NCBI GenBank assembly: GCA_944474755.1
Contig: OX104115.1
Location: 62,376,648-62,440,647, forward strand
Reading direction: 5' to 3'
DNA: 64,000 nucleotides
From: Limnoperna fortunei
Lineage: Eukaryota > Mollusca > Bivalvia > Mytilida > Modiolidae
The notes beneath the pieces were generated by a model. That model was not told the origin of the DNA. It was given only the letters and a program-made list of their open reading frames with translations, and ran no database searches. This document shows positions 47,801 through 59,285 of the stretch, piece after piece. Position 1 is the stretch's first letter. Each line of letters begins with the position of its first letter. A program made the position numbers and the translations under genes.

Positions 47801-50800
47801 TTGATGGACATAGCCCACATTTTAGAAATAATATCTTTTATTTTCAACACGGAAGAAACAGTTCAAATCTATATCGGAAATAATCTCTAGTTAAAAATAA
47901 TAATGAGGAAATAAAGCTCTTTTTAAATTTTTTCACTATTACATCCCAAATTCCAAAAACATGTACACATGTACAATTATCTACGCTAGATAATTGTTTA
48001 TTACATTTTTTTCCACTCACTTATTTATTTTTAGAACACTTATTTAATTAATTTGAACACGTATCCATGACCATCCTTTGTTTGCAAAAAAAATATATTT
48101 TATACTGTTAGGTTTATACGGTATGTAAACTAGTACCAAAAATGTCTCACTCTTGTACATGCATATGACAAATTATTTCAGGCCATTATAGCGAGCACAG
48201 CTCGCAGCGGGCAGCTTCAATGCCCGCGAAGAGCGGTGAGCTCTACGGCAATTACGTGTCATGTGATCGAAATGAAATCACGTGATCAAAATCTGCTTAA
48301 TTCTGATATTGATTTTTTTTCGTCCGGAAGTTGATATCGTCAAAAAACTGGAACAAAGTGAATGAAGAAAAGTACTAAAAATAATTTTAAGAAAGACTTG
48401 AAAATAAAGTTGACGTCGATAAAAATTAAATGTTATATTTGAAATTAACAACAAACATTTCATACTATTTTTTTGCAATCTCTAAATCGATCTTTAAAAA
48501 ATTGACAAATCATGTGACGTCACAGTTACAAAGAAAGACGTCACGTGACTACTGGAATTTAGAGGCACTTTTAGGGTGACGTCAATTACGAAATGCACAT
48601 TATATATTAATAATAAAGTATATAAATATAAATAATATATTTTCTGTGCTCGAATTTTGGCAATGACTACTCCATATTAATCATTTTAAATAAGACATGG
48701 CCTTTATGAGTGGTTTAGGTAGTTACTCACCTACTATTGATCACGTGCCTCTCAACACTGACGTTGTGGGTTCACTCATCTCACGGTGGGCAGGTTTTGC
48801 TCGAATTCAGTCGTATTTTATAATGATTTCTAGTTTTCCTACCGGTTGTCGGGGGGTTTACTCAGTGTGCTGTGGCTTCGTTACAAACATGTGTATAATA
48901 CATGTAAATGTCAACATCAATATGTAGAACCATTCAAATCACATAAAACCAATTAAATAAATAATAAAAACATAAACATTCTTCTGATAGGTCTAATTCA
49001 ATCTTCGTACGTTCTGATAAAGAAAATGTGGTTATGATGGCCCTTTTCTCCATTTTTCAGTTTTAAGAAGTAAGTCCGTATTACCGAAAACAAATTTAAA
49101 TTGATTACTGCCAATTACGATTTCATCATCATTCACTTCGTGACTGAACTCCATCTCCATTTCGTTCGCGGTAAGTGTCCATATGTGCATTTATATGGTA
49201 TTGCAGTCATATGATTCCGAAACGATTACATCCGGCTTTCATCTCTCCTATAGCTTCGTTTTTTAGGTCCGGTGGGAACTGGTAAAATTAATCAGTGGTA
49301 CTGGGCACAGACATTTTTTTATTTCACGTTAACAGCAGGCGATAAATTTCATCGGCTGATTATATTGAGGCGGAACTCCTGTTACCAACAGACGGTGATA
49401 TTCGGACCCGAGTAATGTTAGGGGAATGGTGGAGCGCACGTGGTCTCAGAATCCCTGACTTGGGAGGACGAATTCAATACCGTTAGTTATGATTTTACCA
49501 CTCAATCACCTAGTTATGATAACACGAAACAATTAAAAGGATCCACGTATCCTTTTTTGTAAGAATCATTTTCATGCTTGGTTCATTTAGTTCCGAAATA
49601 GAAGAGGAATTTTTAACTAATCCCTTGTCAAAAGAGTTATACCGAAACTTGTTAAGTATACGATATAATGAAGGCCATCCTGCATGGAAGATAAAACAGT
49701 CAGATACAATTATAAAATGAAAGTTTCCTATGATAATACATGCCAAGTTTGCTTCATGCAGAAAAGTGTCTGACAAGATAAAAAGTTAGAGTATAAAGGT
49801 TGTGCCGACATGGTTTTTTGATTACTTGAATGTGAACATATCATGGAACCCAGTTTGATTGGAGATGAAGTTGGAAAACCCGGAGAAAACCACCGTCTTT
49901 CTTCAGTAGACTGACACTCCTTATCTATTTGGGATGGAGTCTAGAACACCTTACCGACATGAAGGATGGAATTGGCAACCTCAGTGTTAACAGGGACATA
50001 ATAAAAAGTAGATGAGAAACTACCTTAAACTCGGCCAGCGATAACCTCGTCTGATTACTACAAATCACATGGGCTCTTCTTCAAGAAATTTCTATAATGT
50101 ATGTTTTTCAGTTCTAGAATCTTATTGTCAGATGATAAATCCTGAATTAAAAAAATAACTCTCACTGATTTTGTATGGTGTAACCAAAGCAGAAACTAGT
50201 GTTTATTTCTACAATAATTTCGAATGGAGACATTTCAACTTACCTTGTTTCGTATTGAGTGTTGCCACAGCAATCGTTACTGTAGAGACCAATAAATACA
50301 TTTTAAAATTTAAAAAAAGTTTTTAATGTAAAAACAAATGTAATAAATTGTATTCAAAATATTCCTGTTATTTTGTCCACATAAAATATTGCCGCTGTTG
50401 ATATATGTAATTCACGATAAGGACTATTTAGCTTTTTCCGACTTTCTTCTATTGATTTATCTTCAACAAGAACATATTCCCTAACATGAAGAAACTGAAT
50501 CCCTGTCCATACAAGAACAAAATTTGTACGAAATCACAATTCTATCAGACATAAATTATAACCAATAGCTTTGCAGTTTGAATTTTTATTGATTACAGAC
50601 ACATATCGCATGTTCCTTTAAATGATTACGAACCAAAACATACATCAAGGTTACCAACTGCCACAAGTTTTCTTTAAAAATTACACAAATACTTTAAATA
50701 TACTCCATTTATTGATTGATTGATTAATGTTAACCTAGGTTGATGATAAGTTAATTACCAATAAACTTGTAATTGGAAAGGTCTCTTTTCCGGAAATGGA

Positions 50801-53800
50801 TTATCGACTGAAATAGTGTTGAACAATTTTGTTCACAATGCATCATCGGAAGTCAGGTTTTCTGTGTTCACGGACACATGAAGACACAGAAACCTTGACT
50901 TGTGAGGATGCACAAAATATGTCCTTCTCATTCTTCGTAAAAACAAACATCCAGGTAACGCTAACATACGTTTTTATGTAAAACTACAAATTAAATTTTG
51001 TTTTAAATCATAATTTCTCTTTAATTAAGTTCAAATATTATCAAATAATCTAATGTGTTGATTGAAAGTTACACATCATCACCAAAAAAAAAATGCTTGA
51101 AAGCACATTTGAGAAAAGTTTATTTAATTTTAAGACACTGAATACTTTTTCGCTTAATTTTCTTTCCGAGTTATAGCGAGGGGTAAAATATAATGCAATT
51201 CTCAGATTTCGGACTAAAAAATACAACTTTTGTAACAATAACGATAATTATGGCTACATGTACGTGGATGCTTTTAACAAAATTCATAAGACTGAAAGCG
51301 TCAACTTGCTCATGTGCGAACGAATTCATTAGAATTTAATAACACTGCTTTGGTTGCTCATCGAAAGCACAACGTCATGAGAATGTTTATCAAAACATCA
51401 AAGAACATACAAAACAGGAACATAATTTAATAACTTTCAAAAACATTACATAAAACAAACGTATTTACAATTTAACAGTGTTTGTTTAAAGAAACTTGCA
51501 CAAAGGTTTATTTTACGAAAGACAAATCTTACCAGTCGGTAAGGTATTCCCGCTCAGAACACAGCCAACTACTTTGTCACATCTAAGAACAATAAAACAG
51601 ACAGACTGATGAAATAATGAAAAAAGGTATAACTCTTAATTTACAATTACTCTAAATATACACTCTCATTGATTGCTTGACAAGTTAAGTTCCATTCAAT
51701 TAATATAAATATAAATATGTAGTACATGTACAACCAGGCATATTGATGTAAAAAAGGGGGTGTGGCGGTTTACCTCTACAGACGAAAAGAACAAGTGATA
51801 TAAGTATATCGGGTCTCCGTCGGGGATGGCATATAAGTTTACCACTGACTAGCTTTGTTGGTTGTCTATGTGGTATCGATTTGATCATTTGAAGTATTAG
51901 ATGCTCAAATTTTAAAAACGCTACGACCTCAGAACATTGTGTAGAACAATAAATATGTCACATCACTTGAAAGTACTTTTACTCGAACCATTTCATTAAT
52001 TAACACAGCAGACGACTTATAAGAAGCAGGATTATCATTCCGTAGTACCAATGTTTTCTGTGTTAACTGTGAGTGATGATATGATCGTACTTTTTATTTT
52101 TAATTTTTGTCGCGTGGTCTAGATCTTTATTTTATCGATTTACGAATTTCTTAACCTCGTCTTGCATTTGCATGGTATTTTATATTCTGTCAGAAGTCTC
52201 GTTTCAATATCATTCAGAATTTTACAATGTGGGCGTTGGCGCTCATAACACCTCCAGTATACAAGGTCTGCATGAGGTGACTAGTCAAATATTTATAAAA
52301 TGCATGTAAAACTTTTAACATGATCAAATTAACATTTGTTATGAGAGTTTGTTTTCATTTTCAATGTATTTCTAATTATTCGGAAAGTGCATGTTCAAGT
52401 GTTATATTTACTCTTTTGGTTACCCTTTACAAATTAGATTTACATATCTGACCATTATAACATTTTATAGAATACTGAATTTACCTTAAGTTCGCTATTA
52501 GTTACAACCTTATTTTCTCAAAATACCATGTCTCCGCTAAAACATATTTGGCCGGCACAACAATTTTAAAGTCTTATAAGAATGTTTTGTTAAGTTTACA
52601 AAATGACGTCACAAATAGAGCTAGTTTCAGTTGTCTGATGGATAGAAACAGGTGCCAGTCGGTGAAGTTTTGTACAAAATCTAATACTTGTTTGAAATTA
52701 ATAAATTTTGATTCATTTCTAAAATATTTGTGCAATATATAAACTTAATTTTAAACGGATTCATTCAGAATTACAATTTTTTATGCAAAGTGAAAGTAGA
52801 ACTAAGTTGGTTCTTTTAAGCATTATTTTTGAATACGGCATCAACTTACTGGCTATTTTGTAGAGGTTAACCCTAAAACATTTTGAGATTGATGCTAGAT
52901 TTACCTTTCGTTTTCTTTACATTTACATTCGTCGGAACATTTTGTTCCATAGTACAATTGGTCACAGGGTTCACATTTGGCTCCATTTCCGTTTGAAAAA
53001 AACCTACTTGACACTCTGAAAAATACAGTTCCTTCCCTTCTCAACGACAATTAAAAACAACATAATGATTATGTTTGTCCGCTAGGGAACAAGAGGTCTC
53101 GGAATATATCAGCAAGTTATTGTTATGTAATATTTTTGTGTTCTAATAAAATTTGTCAACAAAACCAAAAAGAAGCCGTAGTAGAAGTTTTTTTTTTAAA
53201 CCATTGTAGAAACCGATCTCCAACACCGCTCCGTACTTTACATATGAAACATTTTCATATTGTATATTACATTTAATTAGTCTTGATCAAACAATTGTTC
53301 CTCAAAACATGATACGTATAAACGAAATTATCAATATTAAGACAGACTACTTTTCTTTAAATTAATTATCTTTAAGAAGTAGGTCGCCTGGTGCTGGCAT
53401 ACAATTATTGCCAACCACGATCATCTAGCTGTTTCAGCTTATGATACAAATAGTTCCAGAAATATAATAACAGTAAAGAAGGCTTCTGTGATTGGCCTAC
53501 ATTTGATTTCATAGGTTAGGGACATTTAAATTTTATTACTATCTTTATTTCCAATACAGGGTATTAACAGTATACTGACTGCATCTTCGGCATAATTTGT
53601 CTGGCTTCTATAATACATTCAGACGTCTTCAACTTAAATCTAATTATAATAAGTCGTCTTTACAACAGCTTTGGAAAGTAACCTCTATTTAAATATTCAA
53701 TAAAATACTGTCCCGCATGACCTTCTGTTCATAAAGAATATGTCAAAACTACAGTATTAATTGTTAGTTTCTACTTGCAAACATCATAATCACGAAACAC

Positions 53801-56800
53801 AAACACACACACAACATATTGGTACATGTTCAATTGGGTAACATTTGTGTTACTCTCATTTAGCTTTGCGTGTGTTATGGCTGTCCCAGCTAGTGCAAAA
53901 ATCACAACACTCTGTGCTCAGTTTTTTGCTTGCATTTTTTGTTGAAATTATTCCATATTTGTACCTTTGTATTAAGTTGTTTACAAAAATTCATCTGCTT
54001 TCATGATGTTAAATGGTATTCATGAATATTTTGCCACGAACGATTTAATGATTATTTAAATATTAATCGTGAATATCATGCCTACTCATAATTTAATGAT
54101 ACAAGTTTGGCAGACATAATTATTTCTTAATTATGGAGACGTAATCGATTGCTTGCGACAATGGTTATGGTTTTTAAGGGGATTTATAATTGAGAACAAT
54201 ACATGTACATAAAGGCAGAACTTCGGTGTTCGGTATTTTTTATTTCTTCATCAGCAACTCATGTTAAATAAATGCGACAATTCGTTAATACATACCCAAG
54301 GCAACTGATTTATATACCGGTATAATTTGTTTAATTACCTGTACAATTATCACCATTAGGTTCGAAATGTGTACAACAACCCGATACGTTGTAACTAATA
54401 CTACGAACACTGCAAATAAAACCAAACAAACTCATAAATACACGTAATAGATAATCAAGATTTGTGTCATGAACTATTTTAGAATAAATTTAAGGAAACA
54501 TACCATTTCCTACCATTTCCTACATGTAGTTAAAAGGGTTTTCTAATTTTCTTTTGGGAAATCTTATTGTTGTCTTTCTTACGCCAAGATCAAGTGACAT
54601 CATATACTAGTTATTATAAGGTCTCGGTAGCCGAGTGGCTACGATTGCTCGTCTATAATTGATCACGTGGTCTGTCAACACCAAGATTGCGGGTTCAAGT
54701 CTCACTGCAGGCAGCGTGTCCTCGACTCCAATCTTAATTGACAAGGAATGCCAGCTTTCCTGTTGAAGGTTGGGGGTTTAATTCGGTTACTTCGGCTTCC
54801 TCCCCAAAAAAATCCGGATACTAAGATATTGCTGGACATTTGCTGAAATTGGCGGGAAACAACATTCTAACAAACAAACAAAACTAATTAGTATATAATG
54901 AGATATATGTACAGTGGCTTTTAAAAATTTAATAGTAATATTAATAAGTTAGTGGTTCGGGCTTTAAATGTTAGTGTGGAAATACCACCTTTAAGGATGC
55001 AATGGTCAGGAGTGTTATCTGTTCCGCCAGTCTATTCCAGACAGTAATATTATTTGTAAATAAAGAAAATTTCTAGAGATCTTTATTTGTAAAGATTTCC
55101 GAAATTTTACGCCAGTCGAATTGATCTAAAATATTTGATTAAACATACAGCCTTGTTAATTAGGAAAGGTCAATCTGTGTTTTGTCCGTCTAATTTTAAG
55201 ACTGTCTCATTCTAAGGTTAGAATCATATTTGTTACTGTTAAGCTGTCCCGATAATCAGTAAGGACATATCTAGCCCCTACCTACCTTCATACCTGCTCA
55301 AGCTTTAAAGTATGATGGTTTCTGTAAGAGACCCAAATTGGTGAAAATATTCAGTAACTGGATGGACAGGTGATGTGTATGTGAGGTTTTATGAGAACAA
55401 TGTTTCAATATTCCTACGTAAAACGCCCAAAGTTTTATTTGCGACAGAAGTGATATTATTTATATGCAGTCCCCAATCGGACTCTTTACTTATTATGAAT
55501 ATTTTACGGATTTCGTTAACGAAAAATCGAAAGTAACGCCTCAAGTTTTCACTTTTGGCAATTTCAATGACTTTTAAAACTGATAATAGAATCCAAGGTC
55601 AAGATCAAGATCTTGCATGCTGTTTTTTAATAACTGCGTTGCCGTATTTATTTAAAGTAAATGATGTCTTATTATTTCGTAACTTCTTTTTAGCCATATT
55701 GCGACTCCTTATAGGAGTTTTCACTCTAAAAATGTATCAAAAAGTCGTGTATGGAAAAAACCGTAATTTCTAAAACTATCTTTTGAAAAAAATCATATTA
55801 AGGTCACTGGTTAAGGTTATGGCATATACAGTGTTTAATATGCTTGTGTTTTTGTTTTTGTATCATATATTAAGTGGAGAAAAGTCACGTTCAATTTCGG
55901 TCTAATACTGAAAGTGTTTAATCCATCAGCAGTTTGCTGCTAGTAATAAAACATGATGCTTTTGATCTGTTGGTATAAGCTTTGCAATGAAATGCAAACA
56001 AAAACAACATTAAGAAGTATCCGTGCTTTGTACAGCAGTATCATTATCAAAGCGGTGTTTTTATTTCTAGCGACGCGCAAATCAATCATAGCATCAAGAA
56101 AACTGTAAATTTGGAATAGCTATACGATCATCCCATTGTCATTGGAATATATATTCAAGTGTGGCAAGTCTTAAATGTATATGATATTTTACATTCTTGT
56201 CTCCTCATTTTAATTAGATATTCTAATATGACGTCCTGCTTTAGCTATGTTAACAAAGCCATGTCCAAATTCCAATAAGTTTAGTTCGCACATGCGTAAG
56301 CTGTGTGTTTTGTGTAAATGTAAAAACTGACTTAAAAATGCAGTTTGTTATGTGTTATCCCTAATTATCGTTATTGTTAATAATGCAGTTATTTTTAGTC
56401 TGAATTCTGAAATTATAGGATTTAAACTACTCCCGATACATTATTTTTTAACAATTCTACATTCGAATTAATATGACGTCACAATTATAATTCCAACGTC
56501 ATATTACGCTGAACTGAAAATTTCAAACTTAAAAGGTACGTATATTCAATTGGTGTAATCGACTCCAATCTTAATTGACAAGGATTGCCAGTTTTCCTGC
56601 CGCAGGTCGGGGGTTTTCTCCGGGTACTCCGGCTTCCTCCCCCAATAAAAACTGGATGCCATGATATAGCTGAAAAATTGCTGAAAGTGGCGTTAAACAC
56701 CATCAAACAAACAAAAACAATATTCAATAAAATGACGAGAATATATGTTTATGTCAATTTTATTTGCTTTAACATACTGTTTAGGGATATATCTTATTAG

Positions 56801-57243
56801 TTTAAAAAAAAACAGTTTTACCTTTGAATGCGTCCTCTTAGAGCCGCTTCGAAATTTTAAAACAATTGTTAGACATATTAGAATCGAAATAGATTATTGC
56901 AATTGGGCTCTATGCGGATTAGAAGATGGTCAGACCTTATATTTGTCCTCATTTTATACCTCGTTATCGCTCGGTATAAAATAGTGACAAATATAAGGTC
57001 TGACCATGCTCTAATTCGCATAGAGCCCGCCCGCAATAATCTATTTCTTAAGTTTAAGTTGATGATTCACTTTGTTATATAAAACTCTCAAAACATTTAA
57101 TTTGACATTAAAGTTAAGTAAACAATGGTAAAAATGAATTACCTTTTCGACCAAGTACAGATACCAGACAAGCTAACGTGTGAGTGAACTTTTCTATGAA
57201 AGACGTAACACAAAGTTACCAATAAAATATTACAGTTCTTCAT
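41147..57243 (-). CDS. EGF-like receptor gene, minus strand, with two candidate last exons
   Basis: Exons chain in phase: 57,243-57,143 (signal peptide), 54,409-54,339, 53,015-52,905, 51,582-51,533, 50,279-50,244, then either 46,139-45,883 or 41,738-41,147, both starting in phase 1. The protein would be a secreted-side Cys-rich (EMI/EGF-like, MEGF-type) ectodomain, one membrane helix and a short or a long cytoplasmic tail with tyrosine motifs, about 210 or 320 residues. From memory, related bivalve genes are annotated as multiple-EGF-like or scavenger-receptor-like. One-base run-length lesions occur in exon 3 and in the long tail exon. Confidence 0.7.
41804..41866 (+). repeat. TAA microsatellite (LINE 3' tail)
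   Basis: About 20 uninterrupted TAA units immediately at the 3' end of the LINE; CR1-like LINEs often end in short tandem repeats and not poly-A. Confidence 0.85.
42168..43600 (-). pseudogene. LINE reverse transcriptase fragment
   Basis: About 475 codons in one frame with a single TAG at 42,891. It has the RT core motifs (KAFDCLP, GVPRGSILGPLLF, YADD) and the C-terminal SFRYSAAVLWNELP motif shared with the second LINE. It lacks the endonuclease and the first RT blocks. Confidence 0.85.
43616..44520. other. intron sequence, no gene seen
   Basis: AT-rich; several poly-T tracts. Confidence 0.4.
44521..44770 (+). mobile_element. tRNA-derived SINE
   Basis: Head with A box TGGCAGAGTGG and B box GGGTTCGAGACTC, the family body, and a caaacaaacaaa tail. 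More diverged than the copies at 32,541 and 38,488. No convincing target duplication. Confidence 0.85.
44771..45882. other. intron sequence, no gene seen
   Basis: AT-rich, with A-rich and CA-rich low-complexity patches near 45,200-45,350. Confidence 0.4.
45883..46139 (-). CDS. proximal last exon: membrane helix and short tail
   Basis: Acceptor ttacttaag (minus strand), phase 1. It reads DGNGYVIIYMCSVAG, a membrane helix through GIGIMLVILGAI, a basic FRHR stop-transfer and a tail of about 50 residues ending in EYGYCDIDENAMIKIEVLHI and a stop. The tail shares the Y-x-Y...DEN pattern with the distal exon, suggesting related functions. Confidence 0.7.
46395..46632 (+). mobile_element. 3' end of a second, unrelated LINE
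   Basis: Reads IEDEEHVLLECPLYDDIRDE (typical of the Cys-rich C-terminus of LINE reverse transcriptases), a TAA at about 46,494, then LDNIDKLSIVLGS and AKTCKLILGRRRQFLYR before the stop. A non-coding tail follows to about 46,820. Confidence 0.6.
46633..48690. other. intron sequence, no gene seen
   Basis: AT-rich. It contains two short GC-rich hairpins at 48,191-48,227 (GCGAGC/GCTCGC and GCGGGC/GCCCGC) and two perfect TGACGTCA words at 48,515-48,522 and 48,577-48,584. Confidence 0.45.
48691..48890 (+). mobile_element. degenerate SINE
   Basis: Recognisable through ctactattgatcacgtg, ctcaacactgac, gtgggttcactc and tctagttttcctacc, all matching the SINE consensus in order but heavily mutated. 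Confidence 0.7.
48891..49849. other. intron sequence, no gene seen
   Basis: AT-rich; no repeat recognised. Confidence 0.4.
49850..50050 (-). mobile_element. degenerate SINE, minus strand
   Basis: cccggagaaaaccaccg, agtctagaacaccttac, caacctcagtgttaacag and actaccttaaactcggcc match the reverse-complemented SINE in order. Confidence 0.65.
50244..50279 (-). CDS. exon 5 of the EGF-like receptor gene
   Basis: Acceptor attggtctctacag, donor AAACAAG/GTAAGT (minus strand). Phase 1 on both sides; encodes TIAVATLNTKQ, a short stalk before the membrane exon. Alternatively, reading from ATG at 50,301 gives MYLLVSTVTIAVAT, a plausible signal peptide, so this could also be an alternative first exon. Confidence 0.55.
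50302..51532 (-). other. intron, no gene seen
   Basis: AT-rich; nothing recognised. Confidence 0.4.
51533..51582 (-). CDS. exon 4 of the EGF-like receptor gene
   Basis: Acceptor ttgttcttag, donor CGACTG/GTAAGA. Phase 2 in, phase 1 out; joins exon 3 through an Arg codon and reads CDKVVGCVLSGNTLPT, the end of an EGF-like module. Confidence 0.65.
51583..52904 (-). other. intron, no gene seen
   Basis: AT-rich; no repeats recognised. Confidence 0.4.
52905..53015 (-). CDS. exon 3 of the EGF-like receptor gene: EGF-like module with one-base lesion
   Basis: Acceptor gtatttttcag, donor AACGAAAG/GTAAAT. It starts ECQVGFF, then a run of 7 (plus-strand A at 52,996-53,002) breaks the frame; with one more base it reads SNGNGAKCEPCDQLYYGTKC and continues DECKCKENE. 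The Cys spacing is of the EGF/laminin type. Confidence 0.65.
53016..54338 (-). other. intron, no gene seen
   Basis: AT-rich; no repeats recognised. Confidence 0.4.
54339..54409 (-). CDS. exon 2 of the EGF-like receptor gene
   Basis: Acceptor ggttttatttgcag, donor TGTACAG/GTAATT. Phase 2 in, phase 1 out; reads SGCCTHFEPNGDNCT, the double-Cys and GD-x-C pattern seen before the first EGF module in MEGF-like proteins. Confidence 0.65.
54619..54880 (+). mobile_element. tRNA-derived SINE
   Basis: A box GTAGCCGAGTGG, B box GGGTTCAAGTCTC, family body with several substitutions and an acaaacaaacaaa tail. Confidence 0.85.
54881..56549. other. intron sequence with a possible old repeat-field relic
   Basis: Around 55,585-55,740, aaggtcaagatcaagatc and gcgactccttataggagt resemble the core of the 1.45-kb tandem unit, and aaggtcac recurs near 55,800. 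Otherwise AT-rich with nothing recognised. Confidence 0.35.
56550..56716 (+). mobile_element. 5'-truncated SINE
   Basis: Starts within the body (atcgactccaatcttaattg) and continues to the acaaacaaaa tail; the tRNA-like head is missing. Confidence 0.85.
56886..57047. repeat. fold-back sequence, 75-bp arms
   Basis: 56,886-56,960 and 56,973-57,047 are reverse complements with ten mismatches in 75 positions, around a 12-base loop. The longest uninterrupted pairing is the 22 bases at 56,926-56,947. The shape is that of a small MITE or fold-back element; no target duplication is clear. Confidence 0.9.
57143..57243 (-). CDS. exon 1 of the EGF-like receptor gene: signal peptide
   Basis: ATG at 57,243; reads MKNCNILLVTLCYVF, a hydrophobic signal-like start, then HSHVSLSGICTWSK and a donor (AAAAG/GTAATT) in phase 2. 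The next exon begins with the single base required. Confidence 0.65.
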
Positions 57244-57661
57244 ATTGTAAATCGCTTCTCGGAAATCTCGTGACACGTTCAGTGAGGAAATAATCGTTAT
57301 ATTGCGGGTTTTAAATGCCGGTATAGTGTCATTGATCAAAATATAACTATTTGTAATAAAATTAAGCTTGTCACAAGTACTTTTGTGAAGTATCATATGA
57401 GAGTTTACGGAAGTGTATTTGTGTGAAAATTACTAGATGATTTATATAAATGCATGTAGTTTTTTTAATGATGATCTGCAGTCCATCAAATTAAGTCTTG
57501 TTATAGGTTAGACCTAACCAAACTTATGTGCAAGGCCATAGTTCTCGAGGACAATTCCAACATAACAGATATAATGGTAGATTTTTTTTTACAAATTAAA
57601 CAGAGACTTTTTGTTTCTTTTATATTTTACACACGAACAAGACCTTCTCGCTCTGGTTCTA
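57244..57661. other. upstream of the receptor gene, no gene seen
   Basis: AT-rich; presumed promoter side of the minus-strand gene, but no recognisable core promoter. Confidence 0.35.
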
Positions 57662-57811
57662 AGTATTAACCTTACATAACTTCAGTCCAGACAAACAGGC
57701 CAGATATAAGACCAGGAAATAAAGTGTTCAATAGAAAGTATTGACCTTACATAACTTCAGTCCAGACAAACAGGCGAGATATAAGACCAGGAAATTAAGT
57801 GTTCAATAGAA
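57662..57811. repeat. 75-bp tandem duplication
   Basis: 57,662-57,736 is repeated at 57,737-57,811 with about three substitutions. Confidence 0.9.
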
Positions 57812-58329
57812 CATATTTCCCCGAATGCAATTTTCTTCCGCTTTTATACCAAACCAACACTTATGCGATTACTTTGTCCCTATTATTTACCATTGGCGTA
57901 CTATTAGAAACAACGAACTAATCACTCTCGTGTTTATGAATTTCCTGAATTTTATACATTCAACATTTTACAGTATTACATAACTTAAGCGTCCGTCAGA
58001 ATTGGTTAAAAGAATACACAACTAAGCTTGATTTTGTTTGTGAGAAAGGTAAACCTGACGTTATACTCTTGTGTTATTTAAGGTAGACATACAGACAGGG
58101 GCAGTTGTATTTAAAAGGCAGTTTCTTATAGAATTGGAAATAAATATTTTTAGATAATTTGTTTATAATATTGGCTGGATTTTTTCACCCGATTGTGCAA
58201 AGCACATTTCTAGACTATTCTGGAGAGTTTGTGCGTTACCTTGCGTACCATTCGGAGTTTCTAAATTTCCAAAAAAATTATCTGATATGCCATCCCGAAA
58301 ATTTAATATAATAGCGAGCATCGCAGATG
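57812..58329. other. intergenic, no gene seen
   Basis: AT-rich. A GCATC/GATGC hairpin lies at about 58,318-58,330. Confidence 0.4.
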
Positions 58330-58430
58330 CGAGCAATACGGTTACATGAATGTGTGTAAATAAGGTCACGTGATCCACATGAACAAACCCTTTTCGGATG
58401 ATAGCTGAGCTGTCAGTAGACTGGTTCTCG
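58330..58430 (-). repeat. dispersed repeat fragment (pair with 21,995-22,085)
   Basis: Reverse-complement counterpart of the fragment in the large receptor intron; both share TGGATCACGTGAC and similar flanks. Confidence 0.55.
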
Positions 58431-58764
58431 GCCTTAGCGTGATTACGCATGCTTCATCCACAAAGGACCGGTAGCGCCCACCATTTTATCTCTAATATGG
58501 CGGCAACATTTCGTCTGCACAAAAGGTATTTTTACAGACTGTAGACGTAATATGTAATGTAAAGCTTCAATATAGTTACTGCAAGATGCCAAATTATTTC
58601 TTTTAATAGTTTTCTATGTTATACAAACGACATAAAGCTTTCCTTAAGCAAAAACAATGTTTGTTATTGCAAAACAGTCTGCAATAATAGTCGTATGTCT
58701 CATATTCGGGATTTCGAAGTTCGTGGAAGAGATCGAGTCAATAATACTAATTAAACTAGATTGT
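58431..58764. other. intergenic, no gene seen
   Basis: Unique AT-rich DNA up to the LINE 3' end. Confidence 0.4.
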
Positions 58765-59100
58765 AGATAAGATAAAATAAAATAATCTTTATATAAAGTC
58801 GGCAAGACAACTAACAGATAACATAGGCTCTCAAGAGCCTTTGAACCGACAAACATATATACAAATAACAAATAACAATTATAAATACACATATAAACGA
58901 TATACCACATTCAGACATGCATGCAGAAGATTTAAAAACTAAAAAGGAAATGCGTACATACAGCACTACATAACTGACATGAAATGAAAGCAGCATAATA
59001 AACAAAGTAAAAAGTGGGAGCAAAATAAATGTAGCAAAGCAAGGCTCTTAAATAAAGCACAGCTAAAAGAAAGCCCTAGGCAGCATGCTATCAATACAAA

Positions 59101-59180
59101 TATACTAAATTCAAGCTCTAAAAAAGCAGAACTAAAAACTTATACTAAATTAAAGCTCTAAAAAAGCAGAACTAAAAACA
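59101..59180. repeat. 40-bp tandem duplication in the LINE 3' region
   Basis: 59,101-59,140 and 59,141-59,180 are nearly identical. Confidence 0.85.
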
Positions 59181-59285
59181 GATAGCAAGCAAAAGAAATG
59201 GACTACTGAAGCAACTGTAATTTTGATGGAGTATGCTGCACCAGAAAATGAAAACGAAAAATCATGATGCACCAGAAAAAGAAAA

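Noticed and set aside
49510..49776. 88-codon minus-strand open frame in an intron of the EGF-like receptor gene
   Set aside because: No Cys pattern, no suitable splice borders in phase; likely chance.
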